Source of the DNA: Brachypterus glaber | Taxonomy: Eukaryota; Arthropoda; Insecta; Coleoptera; Kateretidae | Length of the DNA stretch: 64,000 nt | Assembly (NCBI GenBank): GCA_958510825.1 | Contig: OY294044.1 | Location: 78,228,895 to 78,292,894 of the forward strand | Direction of reading: 5' to 3' | Shown: positions 42,567-53,299 of the stretch, one piece after another | How the letters are laid out: each line of letters opens with the position of its first letter | Numbering within the stretch: the first letter of the stretch is position 1 | Notes under the pieces: model-generated | Told to the model about the DNA's origin: nothing | Seen by the model: the letters and a program-made list of their open reading frames with translations, nothing else | Database searches by the model: none | Position numbers and translations under genes: made by a program

Positions 42567-42570
42567 ATAT

Positions 42571-43060
42571 ATAGCGCGCTAACTACCGAGATTTATAACT
42601 CCTGTATCATTTTCTCTAAAACAAGCTGATTAAATGCAAAATCAAATATTGCTGCCAAAGAAAAATAACATTTTTTTTTCAAAAAAAATTCTTTTTACGA
42701 AAAAGGAAAAAATAAAAAAAAATCGACGAAAATTGAAACTTAATTTCAAAAAATTTTCTTTAAAAAACGAAACGGACCGATATTCTTAAGTTTTTCATGA
42801 AACACATTTGTATCCAAGAATTTTTTGTCTAGGATGTTTTTTGGCGATTTTGGAAAATTCGAAACTACCTTATTCACGTGCGTAAACAATATTGCCAAAA
42901 TAGCAATATTGTTTACGTCCGTTATAGACCTTGCCTTTGACAATACTGGCCAAAATCGCATGCGAGTTTTGCCAATATTGTCAAAATAGCAATATTGTTT
43001 ACGCGCGTGAATAGACCTGATTATATTATTCTAGCGCTACGCGCTGTTAATAGTATAATG
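42571..43060. other. MITE debris 3' of PUS10 neighbours
   Basis: GCGCTAACTACCGAGATTTAT at 42577 is related to the MITE end in Gfr intron 2 (52107-52132), so the LTR element landed in or beside such a MITE. From 42868 to 43022 several copies of AATATTGCTATTTTGGCAAT and its inverse lie in a 155-bp fold-back region that ends GTGAATAGACCTGATTATA. Confidence 0.5.
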
Positions 43061-43298
43061 TTTATTGTTTATGTTTATTTTTAACCTCGTACTATTCTAC
43101 TTAATTAAGCATCCCCTAAGTCCAGGACTTGTGTGGGCTAGTAGTAGAGGGAACCACCGGCTTTAATTAACTTTCGAACCAATATATCTAGGGAGTACGC
43201 GTTTGCCAAATTTCAATTAATAATTTACTGAAAAAGGCAATCGGCGCCAGTGAGGTTTGAACTCACGATCATGCCTTAGACCGCTGAGCTAATCTCCC
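43061..43298 (-). mobile_element. tRNA-derived SINE (head at 43243-43298)
   Basis: On the minus strand the head reads GGGAGATTAGCTCAGCGGTC, then TAAGGCATGATC and GTGAGTTCAAACCTCAC. TAGCTCAGCGG matches an A box, GAGTTCAAACC matches a B box, and the last part folds as a 5-bp T stem with a 7-base loop. Most of the anticodon arm is missing, so it is not a working tRNA. The body extends toward lower coordinates to roughly 43061; its 3' limit is uncertain. The A and B boxes would form an internal RNA polymerase III promoter. Confidence 0.55.
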
Positions 43299-43762
43299 AT
43301 TAATAGGGACAAATAAGTATTTTTAAGTTATGAGCTGTCTTTTTGATTATTTTAAATAATACATTTTTTGAGTAACCATCTATAGATTTCATTTACTTTG
43401 TAAGTGTTAACACTCTCAAGACAATAATTGTCTTTTCGCCTCGGGCGTAAATTACCTTTTAAAACAGTCCTATTTATCAACATTTTATGATACTAAAAAT
43501 TGCACATGCATGTTTATTATGTCTGGGATTCAAATAAATAGACGGAATTCGTAATAAAAAAATTGTTTATTTATATTCAAATTTAATACTCAAAACAATA
43601 AAACATTGACCAATTTTTTTAATTTAATTAATTAAATATAAAAGATGTAAATTTTACTTTATACTTTACTTAATTTAAATTAAGTGGTTAACATAAACTG
43701 GCCTTTGCCCATAGCAAAGTTTATCACAGAAAAGTAGTGAAAACTATAGACTGTATTTTCAG
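43299..43762. other. AT-rich spacer, possible Gfr 3' flank
   Basis: Candidate minus-strand AATAAA signals lie near 43509 and 43568, about 430-500 bp past the Gfr stop. No gene is seen. Confidence 0.3.
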
Positions 43763-43847
43763 GTCTATTCACGTGCGTAAACAATATTGCTATTTTGGCA
43801 ATATTGCCAAAATAGCAATATTGTTTACGCAAGTGAATAGACCTGAT
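43763..43847. repeat. 85-bp near-perfect palindrome
   Basis: AGGTCTATTCACGTGCGTAA and TTACGCAAGTGAATAGACCT are inverted ends; between them AATATTGCTATTTTGGCAAT pairs with its inverse. It is a compact version of the fold-back region at 42868-43022. Confidence 0.85.
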
Positions 43848-44004
43848 TATACAGTGTATAATAGTGTTGTAAATAAAACTATAACATAAATGTTTTATAT
43901 GTAAATACCTATAGGTATATTTAAATACCTACCTTAATCTAATATAATTTGGTCTGAAAACAAAAAAATACATTTTTAAATTGCTTTAAATTAATCTTAG
44001 TAAT

Positions 44005-44214
44005 TTATACTCGACTATATGCTGGGGAAGATTTGTGCTTATCTTCCATATCTTTCTGTTTTATTCTAGCATATCCAGCGGAACCAAGGAGTACAATACC
44101 ATTGGAGAGCCACCACAGGAAGGATTTGGACTCCTGATACCAATATGTTGCCAGAACTGTTTGAGCACAAGCTTTTGCTGTTCCAGAAATGTTGTGAGTT
44201 AATGCCGAGGTATA
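44005..44214 (-). CDS. SLC35C1: GDP-fucose transporter exon 5 (C-terminus and stop)
   Basis: After acceptor TTTATTATTCACAG it reads 69 codons beginning [20 protein letters not shown], then [19 protein letters not shown] (last membrane helices) and a polar tail, with TAA at 44005-44007. [15 protein letters not shown] is the most conserved block of the family. Confidence 0.95.
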   Translation of the reverse strand, partial: YTSALTHNISGTAKACAQTVLATYWYQESKSFLWWLSNGIVLLGSAGYARIKQKDMEDKHKSSPAYSRV

Positions 44215-47200
44215 CTGTGAATAATAAACATTTTGTTATTTTAAAACATACTTATAGGTATAGGCTTCCGGTATACCGAAAGCCTCGACGAAAGCCTTTG
44301 CCGAAATGTTGTGAGTTAATGCCGAGGTATACTGTGAATAATAAACATTTTGTTATTTTAAAACATACTTATAGGTATAGGCTTCCGGTATACCGAAAGC
44401 CTCGACGAAAGCCTTTGCCGAAATTGTAAATTTTAACTATAGTAAATTCAACTCTAAGATGAAGTGGATGTAAACAAAAGAATCGTGACCCCGGCAGCGG
44501 GCGCGTGGTTCTATTGATTAAGACAATGTTGCGAGAGTAGGGATGTAGAAAGTTAAACAGGTCAGTATGGGAGCACTTCCGATGGAACGTAAAATGCATT
44601 GCAACGGACCGTCATATATGTAGAAGTTCCCTTATTTTAAGCCCTACCCTGTCAATAAATTCGTTGTTTATTTTATTATTTTTGTTTTCAGATGCGTTTG
44701 TTTACACCCACTTCATCTCGAAATTGAATATACTAAACTCCGCGCATTATCTATCTGAGTTGATGGTCATTTGTTTCTTGTTATTTGGTTGGCAGAATAT
44801 ATTTAGTTCCTTATGTAAGGTTTTCATCTTGTTTAAAATTTATTGTCAATCAAGACATTGATTTGACATTTATAAAAAAATCCAAATAATTTGCTTTAGC
44901 AAGAAGAAATAACAAGAAAAGTGCATAAAAAGAAAACTAAAGCATCAATCTATAAACATTTTGTTTAAATGAAGTAATATAATGCAGTGCTCTATAAATT
45001 TTTGAAGTAAACACTATAACAGATAATTTTTTGGTTAAAATAATACTGGTCCGTAATTTTATTCAGGTAATGTTAAATTTAAGTTTATAATAGCACTTTA
45101 TGAATAAAAACTTACTTTTATTATAATTTTGAACAAAGTTTTACTTTTTAAACAGATTTTGTTATTATTTGTAAGACGTAAAATGACAGTCAACTTAACC
45201 TAAATGTTAAAAATTATCAAAAGCACAAAGGGGCTACAAAAATATTACTAAAAGTCATTTTTAAACCACTAATCATAGCTTCATTGATCCAATTTGTTAG
45301 CTTCATTGATCCAATTTGTTACTCAGATAGATAATGCGCCGAGTATATATTAGAAAATTTAGAATTTTGGCGAAGGCGCCGCTGTGGGCTATTGACTTAC
45401 TAAAACTAATTCCTGTTAAGACAAATGAGCCATAGGCACTAAGCCTCTTAAATATACTAAACAAACTACAAACTACATACAGTGGACTTTTATTATGGTC
45501 TGTTTTTTTTTTCAAGCAAGATAGTAAATTAAAAATCGCACAGTGAATATTTTCAAAACAGATTTGAATATTGGATGTGCGAATATACTGCGTAGTTAAT
45601 TTTATGAAACATAACTATATTCTATACACAAGCATATAATATTCAAACCTGTTGTAAAAATATTTACTGTGCGATTTTTAATTTACTATCTTGCTTGATG
45701 AAACAGACCATAGGACCCTATATAATGGCATTAAACGTGTGAAATATAATGTCACTAATGTTTATTAAAATAAATGTTATATTAACTTTAGACTTTTATT
45801 ACTAAAATATTTAAAGTATCAAATGATCGGTATTAACATCGATGTTAATACCTATGGCGATCGCCATAGCCGGGAAAAGAAAGAGGACAACGTTCCTGCT
45901 TCACTAATGAAATGTCCGATTTGATCGCTACGAGGGGTTTATTTATTGAAAAAAAGTGTACAAGGATTGTGGGGTAGGGGTCTTTACAGCGTAGTCCATT
46001 ACCGCGAAACCGTTATCGCGCGACCGTTACCGCGCATGGACTTTTCCGCGCATGGACTTTACCGCGAAGAAAATAACAGCGAAGGGGTCAATACCGCGCA
46101 TGGACTTTACCGCAAAAACCATTACCGCGCATAATTATTTTAATTTTTTTTTTAAAGAAAAAAAGATTAAAAAAAACAAAAATAAATATTTTGCAGAAAA
46201 CAAACAGTTCTAACTGATATAGCTGCTGGGTCAGGGTTGTGGCCATTACCTACTAGTTTCCTTTAAAACATTTCCGTCCGAAGTATGCAAACGCCCCTTG
46301 CAACAAAGCACGTCGTAATTTACGCACTTTTTATTTTTAACAGTCTTTTCTTTCCTGTATATGAAATGTTTATATTCAGCGAGGTCTTTGCCCCTAGCAC
46401 TTTTCATTATTTCGATCGACATGACGATTCGTACTAAACTGATTATTAATCAGCGATTTATAAAAAACAGTCGATATAAATTAAAAAAAAAAACACATAA
46501 AAAACCTAAACACAGATAATATCTATCTATCTATCTATCCATATAATATGGGTACATTTAGTAAACGTTAACAATAAAAATCCAAACAAAAACCAAAACT
46601 ATTCTGCTTTACCTTAATTTGTAGTGATGTAAAAAATCCAATAGCGAATCCACATACTCCTCCAATGATCATTAAAGCCCAAAATAAAACATCAAAAATC
46701 CTATCATAATTATACAAAACTGTTAATTCATTATTCAGTATCATTATTGGTAAAAATAGTATAGTAGCATAAACATTATTAGCATAGGACAATGCCCAAA
46801 TTTCACCATTAACTTTAGGCAGTACTTTTTTGGTTAAAATTGAAAAAAGGGATAAGGATAACGAGCCCAATATCCCGAAAATTGTTCCTGCCACAGACAA
46901 ACTACCTAAAAATAAGAATACATTGTCAGTCTAAAAGGTTAAAAAATAGTTATTTACAGTATTTACAAGTGAGGTAAGTAAGATAATACGGAGTTAAGGC
47001 AATTCTAACACGTAACGTAACTTTTCGACGTAAACGTAAAAACGTTGCGTTGAAATCTCAACTCTACTTAAGAGTTAGGGCAATCGTGTTGACGTAACTT
47101 TAATGCAATGTGACCTAACCTCACGTTATTTGTTATTGTTTAAATCACAATTTTGTAATATATTAGTTTGTACTATATTCCACCTATTAGGGTCCTCAAA

Positions 47201-50200
47201 GGGGTTTTGCCCTGGAACTTCCTTTACTAAATACATGTCGTCTTCGGATGAAAAATAAAACCTTTTTCTCTGATTTTCGGTATCGATATTTTTAAACATT
47301 TTTTGATGTTAAGATTTAACCGCAAACTGAACAGATTTTTCGGCAATGCTCACCTCGATACGGATACGGTAAGCACGCATTGGAACGTTAGGATGCGTTA
47401 CCGTATCTCGACGCGTATCGTCAATTGCAACTGCGCCTGCGTACCTGTCAATTTTGGTCTATACCGTATATACCAATCCATCTAAGATACGTTTACGTTT
47501 GTGGCAAGGCCTTATCTCCCTAATATCCCTTGGGCCGAGTGGGTTAATTTTTGGAGTGAATAATGTCACGAACCTCACGTGTGCTGTACAACATTTTATC
47601 CAATACCTTAAAAACACTTCTTAATCAAATTTACAAATAACATTTCCAGAAAATTTACTTGAAATTTCAATAAAATGTCACGTTTCGATGATTAGAAATT
47701 CCATAACACAACTTGTGAGTTGTTGTTGACAGGATGATTTAAACGTCACTTTCATTGATTAAAAAGTCAAGTGTAAACTAAGTATTAATAATAGGTAATG
47801 GATAATAGTTATTATATAGCAAGGTAGAGAAGAGATTTTTTATAGCCGAGAGTATTAAATCTACTTTACCGACGGCCATTTCACAATTTAAAAAAAACTT
47901 GATGTTTAAATATGCAGATTTAAATTGGTGCTAAGTACACAAGGTTTCCCTATATACCTAGCACCTTTGTATGCTAGACCATCGATACTTTTAAATAGAT
48001 AATTTGAACACCTTTAGAATTATGTATAACACGCGTTCCCTTTAAGAATTTGTCCCCTAGCGCCCCCCTAGTGTTATTGTAAGTTATAAAAATATACAAT
48101 TTGTGGCAAAAACATTTTATTTTATGTTGCATGTAAAAAGTTCCAAAATTTCAAGTCGATATCTTACGCCGTTCAAAGTTAAAGGCACTGTTACATTTAA
48201 AAGATTAACCCTGTTTGGTTTGGACTTAGGTATTATTATTCGTTCGCTACCAAGTGGCTCATATATGAGCCAGAACAATTTTTCAAATAGACCTATGTCT
48301 CATATACGAGTCGACCATCTTGCTGTATTGTGTCATACATTATTTTAAAGCTTATAAATTTCTCTATTTGCCAACGTTTTTTTATTTTGGGGGTTTAAAA
48401 TAGGGTTAAAAAAATGGCAATTTTCGTCAAAAATTCTTGGTAGCGAACGTGTTAATAAATAAAGTCCAAACCAAAAACGTATACGTTTTCTGAATGAATT
48501 TATACGAAATTTCATATGCGATTTATATATGTTTTAACATACAGAGCGATCCAAAAGTCACTCCCCCTCTTAACTTTTGAACCAGTTGAGATATCTACTT
48601 CAAATTTGGAACTTTTCAATAAGACAACTTAGACTATCTTTTAGCATATATTTAATACTTTAAGCTCTTAAAATGTGGGGTGGGGGGCATGGGGGCACAT
48701 TTTTTTAAATGGGAAGGGGGGTCGTGTAATACATCATTTTAAAGCTTATCGTCATCTAAAGGCTCTAACGGTCTAACTCCAAAACGTCATTATTTTTCAG
48801 GAGACGTAAAAAACGATTTAAAACTTAATTATAGCAATTTAGAACTTTAAAACTAGCTTGTTCACAGGTAAAAATGTTTGAAATGTGTTAATGTATTTAA
48901 AACTTTTCATTGTTATCTATTTTATATAAATTATTTGAAAATTTAATTTTAACCACAGAATCTAAATTCACTAATGGTCTAACTGCAAGGGAAGATAAAA
49001 GAGGATACCTATCGTATTATATCGCGTAATATTATTACAAAAAAATTATATTTTTATATTTCATATATAATATTACTACTAGGTAGGCATAATATATATA
49101 CATTATTAATGGCAATAATTATAATTATCATCAAACAGTAAATTAACAAATATTTGAAACGGGATCCCCTGTTGTCGAGAAATAGTTTGACATTAGTGAC
49201 AGTTCTCATTAAATTGTTTTCTCACAATCATATGATGGAGTTAGACACTTAGCGACTTAAAATATTTACATTTTTGCATTTTTTGAGGCTGATATTGGTT
49301 TAATGCAACTTTTTTTTTTTGAAGTATGTTGGTAATCAGATAATGAAGCAAATTTGATAAAAATCTCATTTTTGAAAAATTTGGAGTTAGACAACTAGAG
49401 CCTTTAGTGGACGTTATAAAATTCTCCATTTAACTCCATATTTTTAAATTAAAAAAAAAAATGGGTTTAAAATGGGGTTGAAAATGGGTATTAATATCAA
49501 AATTCCTCTAAAAAAAACAAATAATTTTTTAAAAATGCCTAATTTCATCATAAAAAAATGTTAATTATACTTTTAAACTAATTTTAGTTGACATAAATAA
49601 AAATTTGTAAAAAAAACTTAAAAAATCGAATGTTTTAGCACAAAAAATTGAAAAATCAAAACCTTAAAAAACATTTTTAAAAAATTTAAAAATGTTAGTT
49701 TAAATAGAGAATTTTATAAGCTTTAAAATGATGTATCACACGACCCCCCTTCCATTTAAAAAAATGTCCCCTCATGCCCCCCTGCCCACATTTTAAGAGC
49801 TGAAAATATCAAATATATGCTAAAAGATAGTTTAAGTTGTCTTATTTAAGAGTTCTAAATTTGAAGTCGATATCTCAACTCGTTCAAAAGTTAAAAGGGG
49901 GGGGTGACTTTTGGACCGCACTGTATACTTGGATCAATGGTTTTAAATATACACAGACACACATTTTTGCTTGTATCTTGAAAACGCAAAGAGATATCAA
50001 ATAATAACGAAAAAATCGACCCCGTCTAGACATGCACCCCACATAAATCCAATTTCAACAACTTGAGGACACCGGAAGTAAGGAAACCGGAAGCCTCCAG
50101 ATATTTTGATCCATACAAATCCGATAATGTGTATGGAATTAACTGGTAAGTCATAACGACAGTATTCCAAGAACGCGACTTTATTCATTTAAAAAGTTTT

Positions 50201-52709
50201 GTTAGTGGTAGGAAATAACACGTGGCGCCACCTATAGCATAGGAATAGCCACCTATAGCCTTAACACTGTAATTAAATCAATATGAATCTGCTTTAACTT
50301 ATATGAAAACTCGTATAAAAACATATAGAAATCATATCTGTGGCCAATGTCAAATATCTTGAACGGATACACTAAGTCACACATTGGCCATTTTAGCAGT
50401 TTAGCAGAAATATTTATTGAAAACACACGTCGGTCATTGTCGCTTAAAGTCTACATTTATCTCACAAGCACTGACATCCCAAGTAACACAAGTAGTTTTA
50501 AAGTGTCTCTTACTACATATCCGTTGTTAAATTAAAGCTAGCTTGGCTGTAACAGCTTTCTGTAAACGAGATTTGAAGTAGTTTTAGCGATAGCATTTGG
50601 CCAATTTAGGAGAGTTATTATATGGTTGCTATGAGGATTTCACGTAAGCTGGAATATCGATTTTACAAACATTCTAAAGATAGATAACAGCTATATTCTG
50701 TATTTTCTTGTTGCCAACATAAAACGATAAAAATATCTAAATTTTTTATTAGGGAATTTAATAATATAATATTGCCATAAGCTTTGTTAGATAAAATAAC
50801 AATGTATTATTTATTGTGATAACATATGGACTTTTATAAGTTTTTGACACATAATTTAAGTACGAATAAGATAATATTGTGAAAAGTGATAACGCGCTCC
50901 AAAAATAGTGAAGATTAGTTAAAATAAATCGAAATAAATTGATGTTGATAAAGTTTATTTTTTATTTTTTTTAGGTATTTTTCTTATTAAACCGAAAATG
51001 TTCAATAAATCTAATTTACATTATATTATGTTTTTAACATTACAAAAGAGTTTCATAAGTTATCATTTTTTTTATATTTTCATCTTTTTTACTAAGGAAA
51101 GCAAAAAAATGGCAAAGCTTTTACATCATGGCCATCTATTAGCCGGCTCTATAAGCCATAAGTAAATTGGAAAATACATGCATTTTAAAATACTTCTTAC
51201 AACAATCTGTAAATCTATATGAATATTTAGATGGTAGTCCTTAATGGGTTAAAAACGAAAAACGGAACCTTTATAGGATCGCTTGATTATCTAGCGGGAC
51301 AGCCGGACAATTGTGCGGCTGTCACAAACATTTATCTCAGAAACTATATGACCTAAGAAACTAAAATTTGGCATAAAGTGGATTGCATTAACTATATTCT
51401 GGAGATGTAGATTATTTTTATGTTTTTGTTGTCAAAAATAAAATTTTAACATTAATCATATGAAAATTCTTTCATTAAACATCTCAAAAAAATGTTTAAC
51501 AATGATATTTTCAAAAAATTACATGTTTTGTGTGTCTATTTTAGAAACTATGAGAGTTAAAATTCTGTATCTGTATCACAGTGGGATAATGGAGCCAAAA
51601 AAGACAAAAAATTGCAAAAACCATGATTATAACTGATAACTTGGTTACAATAGAATTATTTGAGTTTTCTTTTAGCATTATACCAAAAAAATGCTCAAAT
51701 AATTCTCTACAAAAAATGCCCTATGCATATTTGAGCTATGACTAAAACTCTTGGAGAAGAGGAAAAAAAGTCCAACTAGATATGCCTCATTGTGCTCAAT
51801 GCATAAGCAACTTTTTTTCTGGGCTACCATTTTTTTGCAATTCGTGATTTTTTAGTATTACCTGCAATATTTTCTTGATCTACTCCCAAATAAAAGCCAA
51901 AAATTATAACAAAACAGCAAAAAATACATTTCTTTGATGTTTTCTCTCCAAGTATGATGTATGTAAAACATACATTAAATATAGTAGTTAAAGAACGTCC
52001 AATATAATAAAAAGCTACAGATACATATTTTAAACATAAATTGTTGGTTGCTATCATAGTAGTAAACATTATAGATACAGGCAAAATCTAAAAAAAAAAA
52101 AAATAACCACGTTTACATATAGCGCTAACTACCATATAACTATGCCTAGTTATAAATCCTGTATTAATCTCTCTTTCAACCAAACAAAAAAGACAGTGTT
52201 CTTCGGATTTATCTTATCTATGTTTATAACTACAGTAGTTAGTGGTATATGTTAAAGTGGTTAATATCTTGTTCATAAAATTTTTAAACTGAGGCATAAA
52301 AAATAAATTACCGCTTTAATAGTGTGTGCATCCCATACATCAGTCTCTGGAAATGTAAACCTACTGGGGTACATGGAAGCTAGTTGCTTTTTAAATAAAC
52401 ATATCAGTGCCGTTATTAATGTTTGTATGAAATTTACAAACATAGGGGCTTCCAAATGAATATGACTTAAAATAGTCTTATTCACAAAAACTGTAGTTAT
52501 TGAAATAATCCTAAAACATTTAAAAAATCAGGTATCAATGAAAATATTGGAAAAAGTTGTTCAACATAACCTCAAATTATTAAAATTTTATGCTAAGGCT
52601 TCAAAATTAAAAAAAAAATGAAGACAATATTGACTACTTACCAATATCCACTTACTACCAAAAATATTGTGGTATATTTTTTTAGTAAACTGTCCCCCGG
52701 ATACCCCAT
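44005..52709 (-). CDS. SLC35C1: GDP-fucose transporter, SLC35C1/Gfr type (gene span, five coding exons)
   Basis: Membrane antiporter that brings GDP-fucose into Golgi or ER in exchange for GMP, needed for fucosylated glycans. Minus-strand exons 52642-52709, 52312-52510, 51862-52087, 46613-46905 and 44005-44214 join with matching phases (TG|G, phase 0, G|GT, phase 0) into 331 residues, close to the family length (about 340-365). Signatures include [61 protein letters not shown] and [18 protein letters not shown]. Many hydrophobic segments fit a ten-helix drug/metabolite-transporter fold. No stop or frameshift is seen. The start is the first ATG after an in-frame stop. Introns are 131, 224, 4956 and 2398 bp. 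A duplicated last acceptor may affect splicing. Confidence 0.95.
44186..44419. repeat. 117-bp tandem duplication spanning the exon-5 splice acceptor
   Basis: Two units, 44186-44302 and 44303-44419, each start GAAATGTTGTGAGTTAATGC and end CGAAAGCCTTTGCC. In gene orientation each holds the end of intron 4, the acceptor TTATTCACAG and the first 29 bases of exon 5. The true exon continues only from the low-coordinate unit. A plus-strand open frame through here (44145-44429) exists only because 117 is divisible by three. Confidence 0.9.
44458..44718. mobile_element. MITE of about 260 bp in intron 4
   Basis: The ends AGATGAAGTGGATGTAAACA and TGTTTACACCCACTTCATCT are inverted, with one mismatch. 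The interior is GC-richer (CCCCGGCAGCGGGCGCG). No coding sequence. Confidence 0.65.
45494..45711. mobile_element. MITE of about 218 bp in intron 4
   Basis: The ends TATGGTCTGTTT and AAACAGACCATA are inverted, followed inward by CAAGCAAGATAGTAAATTAA against its exact inverse and by AAAAATCGCACAGT. Confidence 0.75.
46210..46422 (-). pseudogene. FLYWCH zinc-finger remnant, copy 2
   Basis: The ATG is at 46420-46422. The sequence parallels copy 1 ([14 protein letters not shown] start, then the [11 protein letters not shown] block) but carries further changes and frame breaks. Confidence 0.55.
46519..46540. repeat. (ATCT)n microsatellite
   Basis: Five to six ATCT units lie within the Mutator-like remnant. 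Confidence 0.8.
46613..46905 (-). CDS. SLC35C1: GDP-fucose transporter exon 4
   Basis: 293 bp: two bases completing a split Gly, then 97 codons from [20 protein letters not shown] to GFFTSLQIK. It covers about three membrane helices and the conserved [19 protein letters not shown] loop. It ends in phase 0 at GTAAAG. Confidence 0.95.
48542..49923. mobile_element. 1.4-kb mariner-like MITE with 250-bp arms
   Basis: The left end CAGAGCGATCCAAAAGTCAC and right end GTGACTTTTGGACCGCACTG are inverted and bordered by TA (48540-48541 and 49924-49925). The arms share AAATTTGAAGTAGATATCTC, AGCATATATTTAATA and CCCCCCACATTTTAAGAGC-type blocks. A homologous uninterrupted site is visible near 60950, which supports the boundaries. 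No transposase. Confidence 0.8.
49926..50360. repeat. Dispersed repeat, also at 60900-61330
   Basis: Shared blocks are TTTTTGCTTGTATCTTGAAA, CAACTTGAGGACACCGGAAG, ATCCGATAATGTGTAT and GTGGCGCCACCTATAGCATA. The part 48470-48540 (GAATTTATACGAAATTTCAT) is its upstream continuation, split off by the mariner-like insertion. Confidence 0.8.
51862..52087 (-). CDS. SLC35C1: GDP-fucose transporter exon 3
   Basis: 226 bp from acceptor poly-T plus AG, in phase 0: [39 protein letters not shown], then [13 protein letters not shown], ending one base into a Gly codon at GTAATA. It carries the YxxGRSLTTxFNV motif of the family. Confidence 0.95.
52088..52311 (-). other. GDP-fucose transporter intron 2, mostly a MITE
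   Basis: At 52107-52260 CCACGTTTACATATAGCGCT and the inverse of its right end (GGTATATGTTAAAGTGG) mark a 154-bp MITE that makes up two thirds of this short intron. Confidence 0.7.
52312..52510 (-). CDS. SLC35C1: GDP-fucose transporter exon 2
   Basis: 199 bp: one base completing Trp, then [39 protein letters not shown] and [15 protein letters not shown]. It aligns with the first two helices (family text VFLNKYLL and TPIFVTFYQ). Phase 0 end at GCG|GTAATT. Confidence 0.95.
52642..52709 (-). CDS. SLC35C1: GDP-fucose transporter exon 1 (start codon)
   Basis: The ATG at 52707-52709 is preceded in frame by TGA about 36 bp upstream, with no other ATG between. It reads [19 protein letters not shown] then SGY and TG|, the split Trp that exon 2 completes. 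Donor TG|GTAAGTAGTC is strong. The cytosolic N-terminus is short for the family. Confidence 0.9.
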
Positions 52710-53290
52710 AATTGCAGTTTTTACCTCAGAATAAATTTTTCAACTTTTAATCATACCGGTTCTGATATCTTATCATGTCATATTTAAATTAAACCACTTT
52801 AGTACCTAAATATTTCCTAATTTTTAGTGAGATTAACTTGTTCAACAAATTTTGTTGTGTAAATAAACTCGTAATCTTGAAAAAATATACACACCACCGC
52901 ATGGACAAGAGATAGAATAGATATTCCACTCACAGAACACCCACCAGAAGCCCAAGCCCCATGTTAAAGTTAGGCAACACATAATACCACGAATGGTATG
53001 TGTCGCCGCCCTATGAATGATATGCGAAAACTAAAGATCAGCTGGCACATAATGGCGGCTTATTCAAATTAAAAATAATATTTTTATTTTTTTTGGACCA
53101 TTACTTTGATTTAGGCATTCGACAAAATTGCCGAACGCCTAAATCAATATAATGGTTGTGTGGGTAATAAAAAAAACAAGAAATTAATAAGGTATTTTTT
53201 TTTTAACAAAATTGTAATATAACTATAATACAAACTCTATGTAAATACCTAAAAAAAAATATATAAGTATAAAGAAAAATAGTTTATCAA
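52710..53290. other. 5' flank of the GDP-fucose transporter gene
   Basis: Presumed promoter region. The part 52930-53060 has ATACCACGAATGGTATG, a small palindrome, and repeats the motif ATGGTATGCGAAA found at 59640. At 53090-53160 GGACCATTACTTTGATTTAGGCATTCG pairs with its inverse, a MITE-like hairpin. No further exon that I can support. Confidence 0.35.
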
Positions 53291-53299
53291 ACAGGTGCG

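Larger units (their letters stand above)
45971..46600 (-). mobile_element. Mutator-like element remnant, copy 2
   Basis: In inverted orientation relative to copy 1, it starts GGGGTAGGGGTCTTTACAGC, then carries the array of CCGCGCATGGACTTTACCGC motifs (45990-46135) and a FLYWCH-like remnant (46210-46422). It stops at about 46600, roughly 160 bp short of the outer end seen in copy 1, so the second terminal array is missing. The first bases of intron 4 begin only some 12 bp further on. Confidence 0.6.
44215..46612 (-). other. GDP-fucose transporter intron 4
   Basis: This 2.4-kb intron has donor AAG|GTAAAG and acceptor TTCACAG. It holds the acceptor duplication, a MITE at 44458-44718, another at 45494-45711, a 20-bp tandem repeat of TAGCTTCATTGATCCAATTT (45285-45324) and a Mutator-like remnant that ends about 12 bp from the donor. 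Confidence 0.7.
46906..51861 (-). other. GDP-fucose transporter intron 3 (5 kb)
   Basis: Donor GCAG|GTAATAC and acceptor TTATTTTTAG. Contents: 46980-47560, a GC-richer unassigned repeat with ACGTAACGTAAC and GATACGG motifs; 47560-48470, AT-rich with nothing recognised; 48470-50360, a dispersed repeat split by a mariner-like element; 50360-51861, AT-rich with no supported exon. Confidence 0.5.

Noticed and set aside
43243..43298. Functional tRNA gene on the minus strand
   Set aside because: The anticodon arm is mostly missing and the acceptor ends do not pair. Kept only as a SINE head.
44145..44429. Plus-strand frame with an internal repeat of 39 residues
   Set aside because: It is antisense to the fucose-transporter exon 5 and exists because the 117-bp duplication is a multiple of three.
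46979..47485. Possible gene near 47303-47485 (plus strand)
   Set aside because: A GC-richer patch with GATACGG and CGTATC motifs in both orientations, more like MITE sequence. No splice context or domain.
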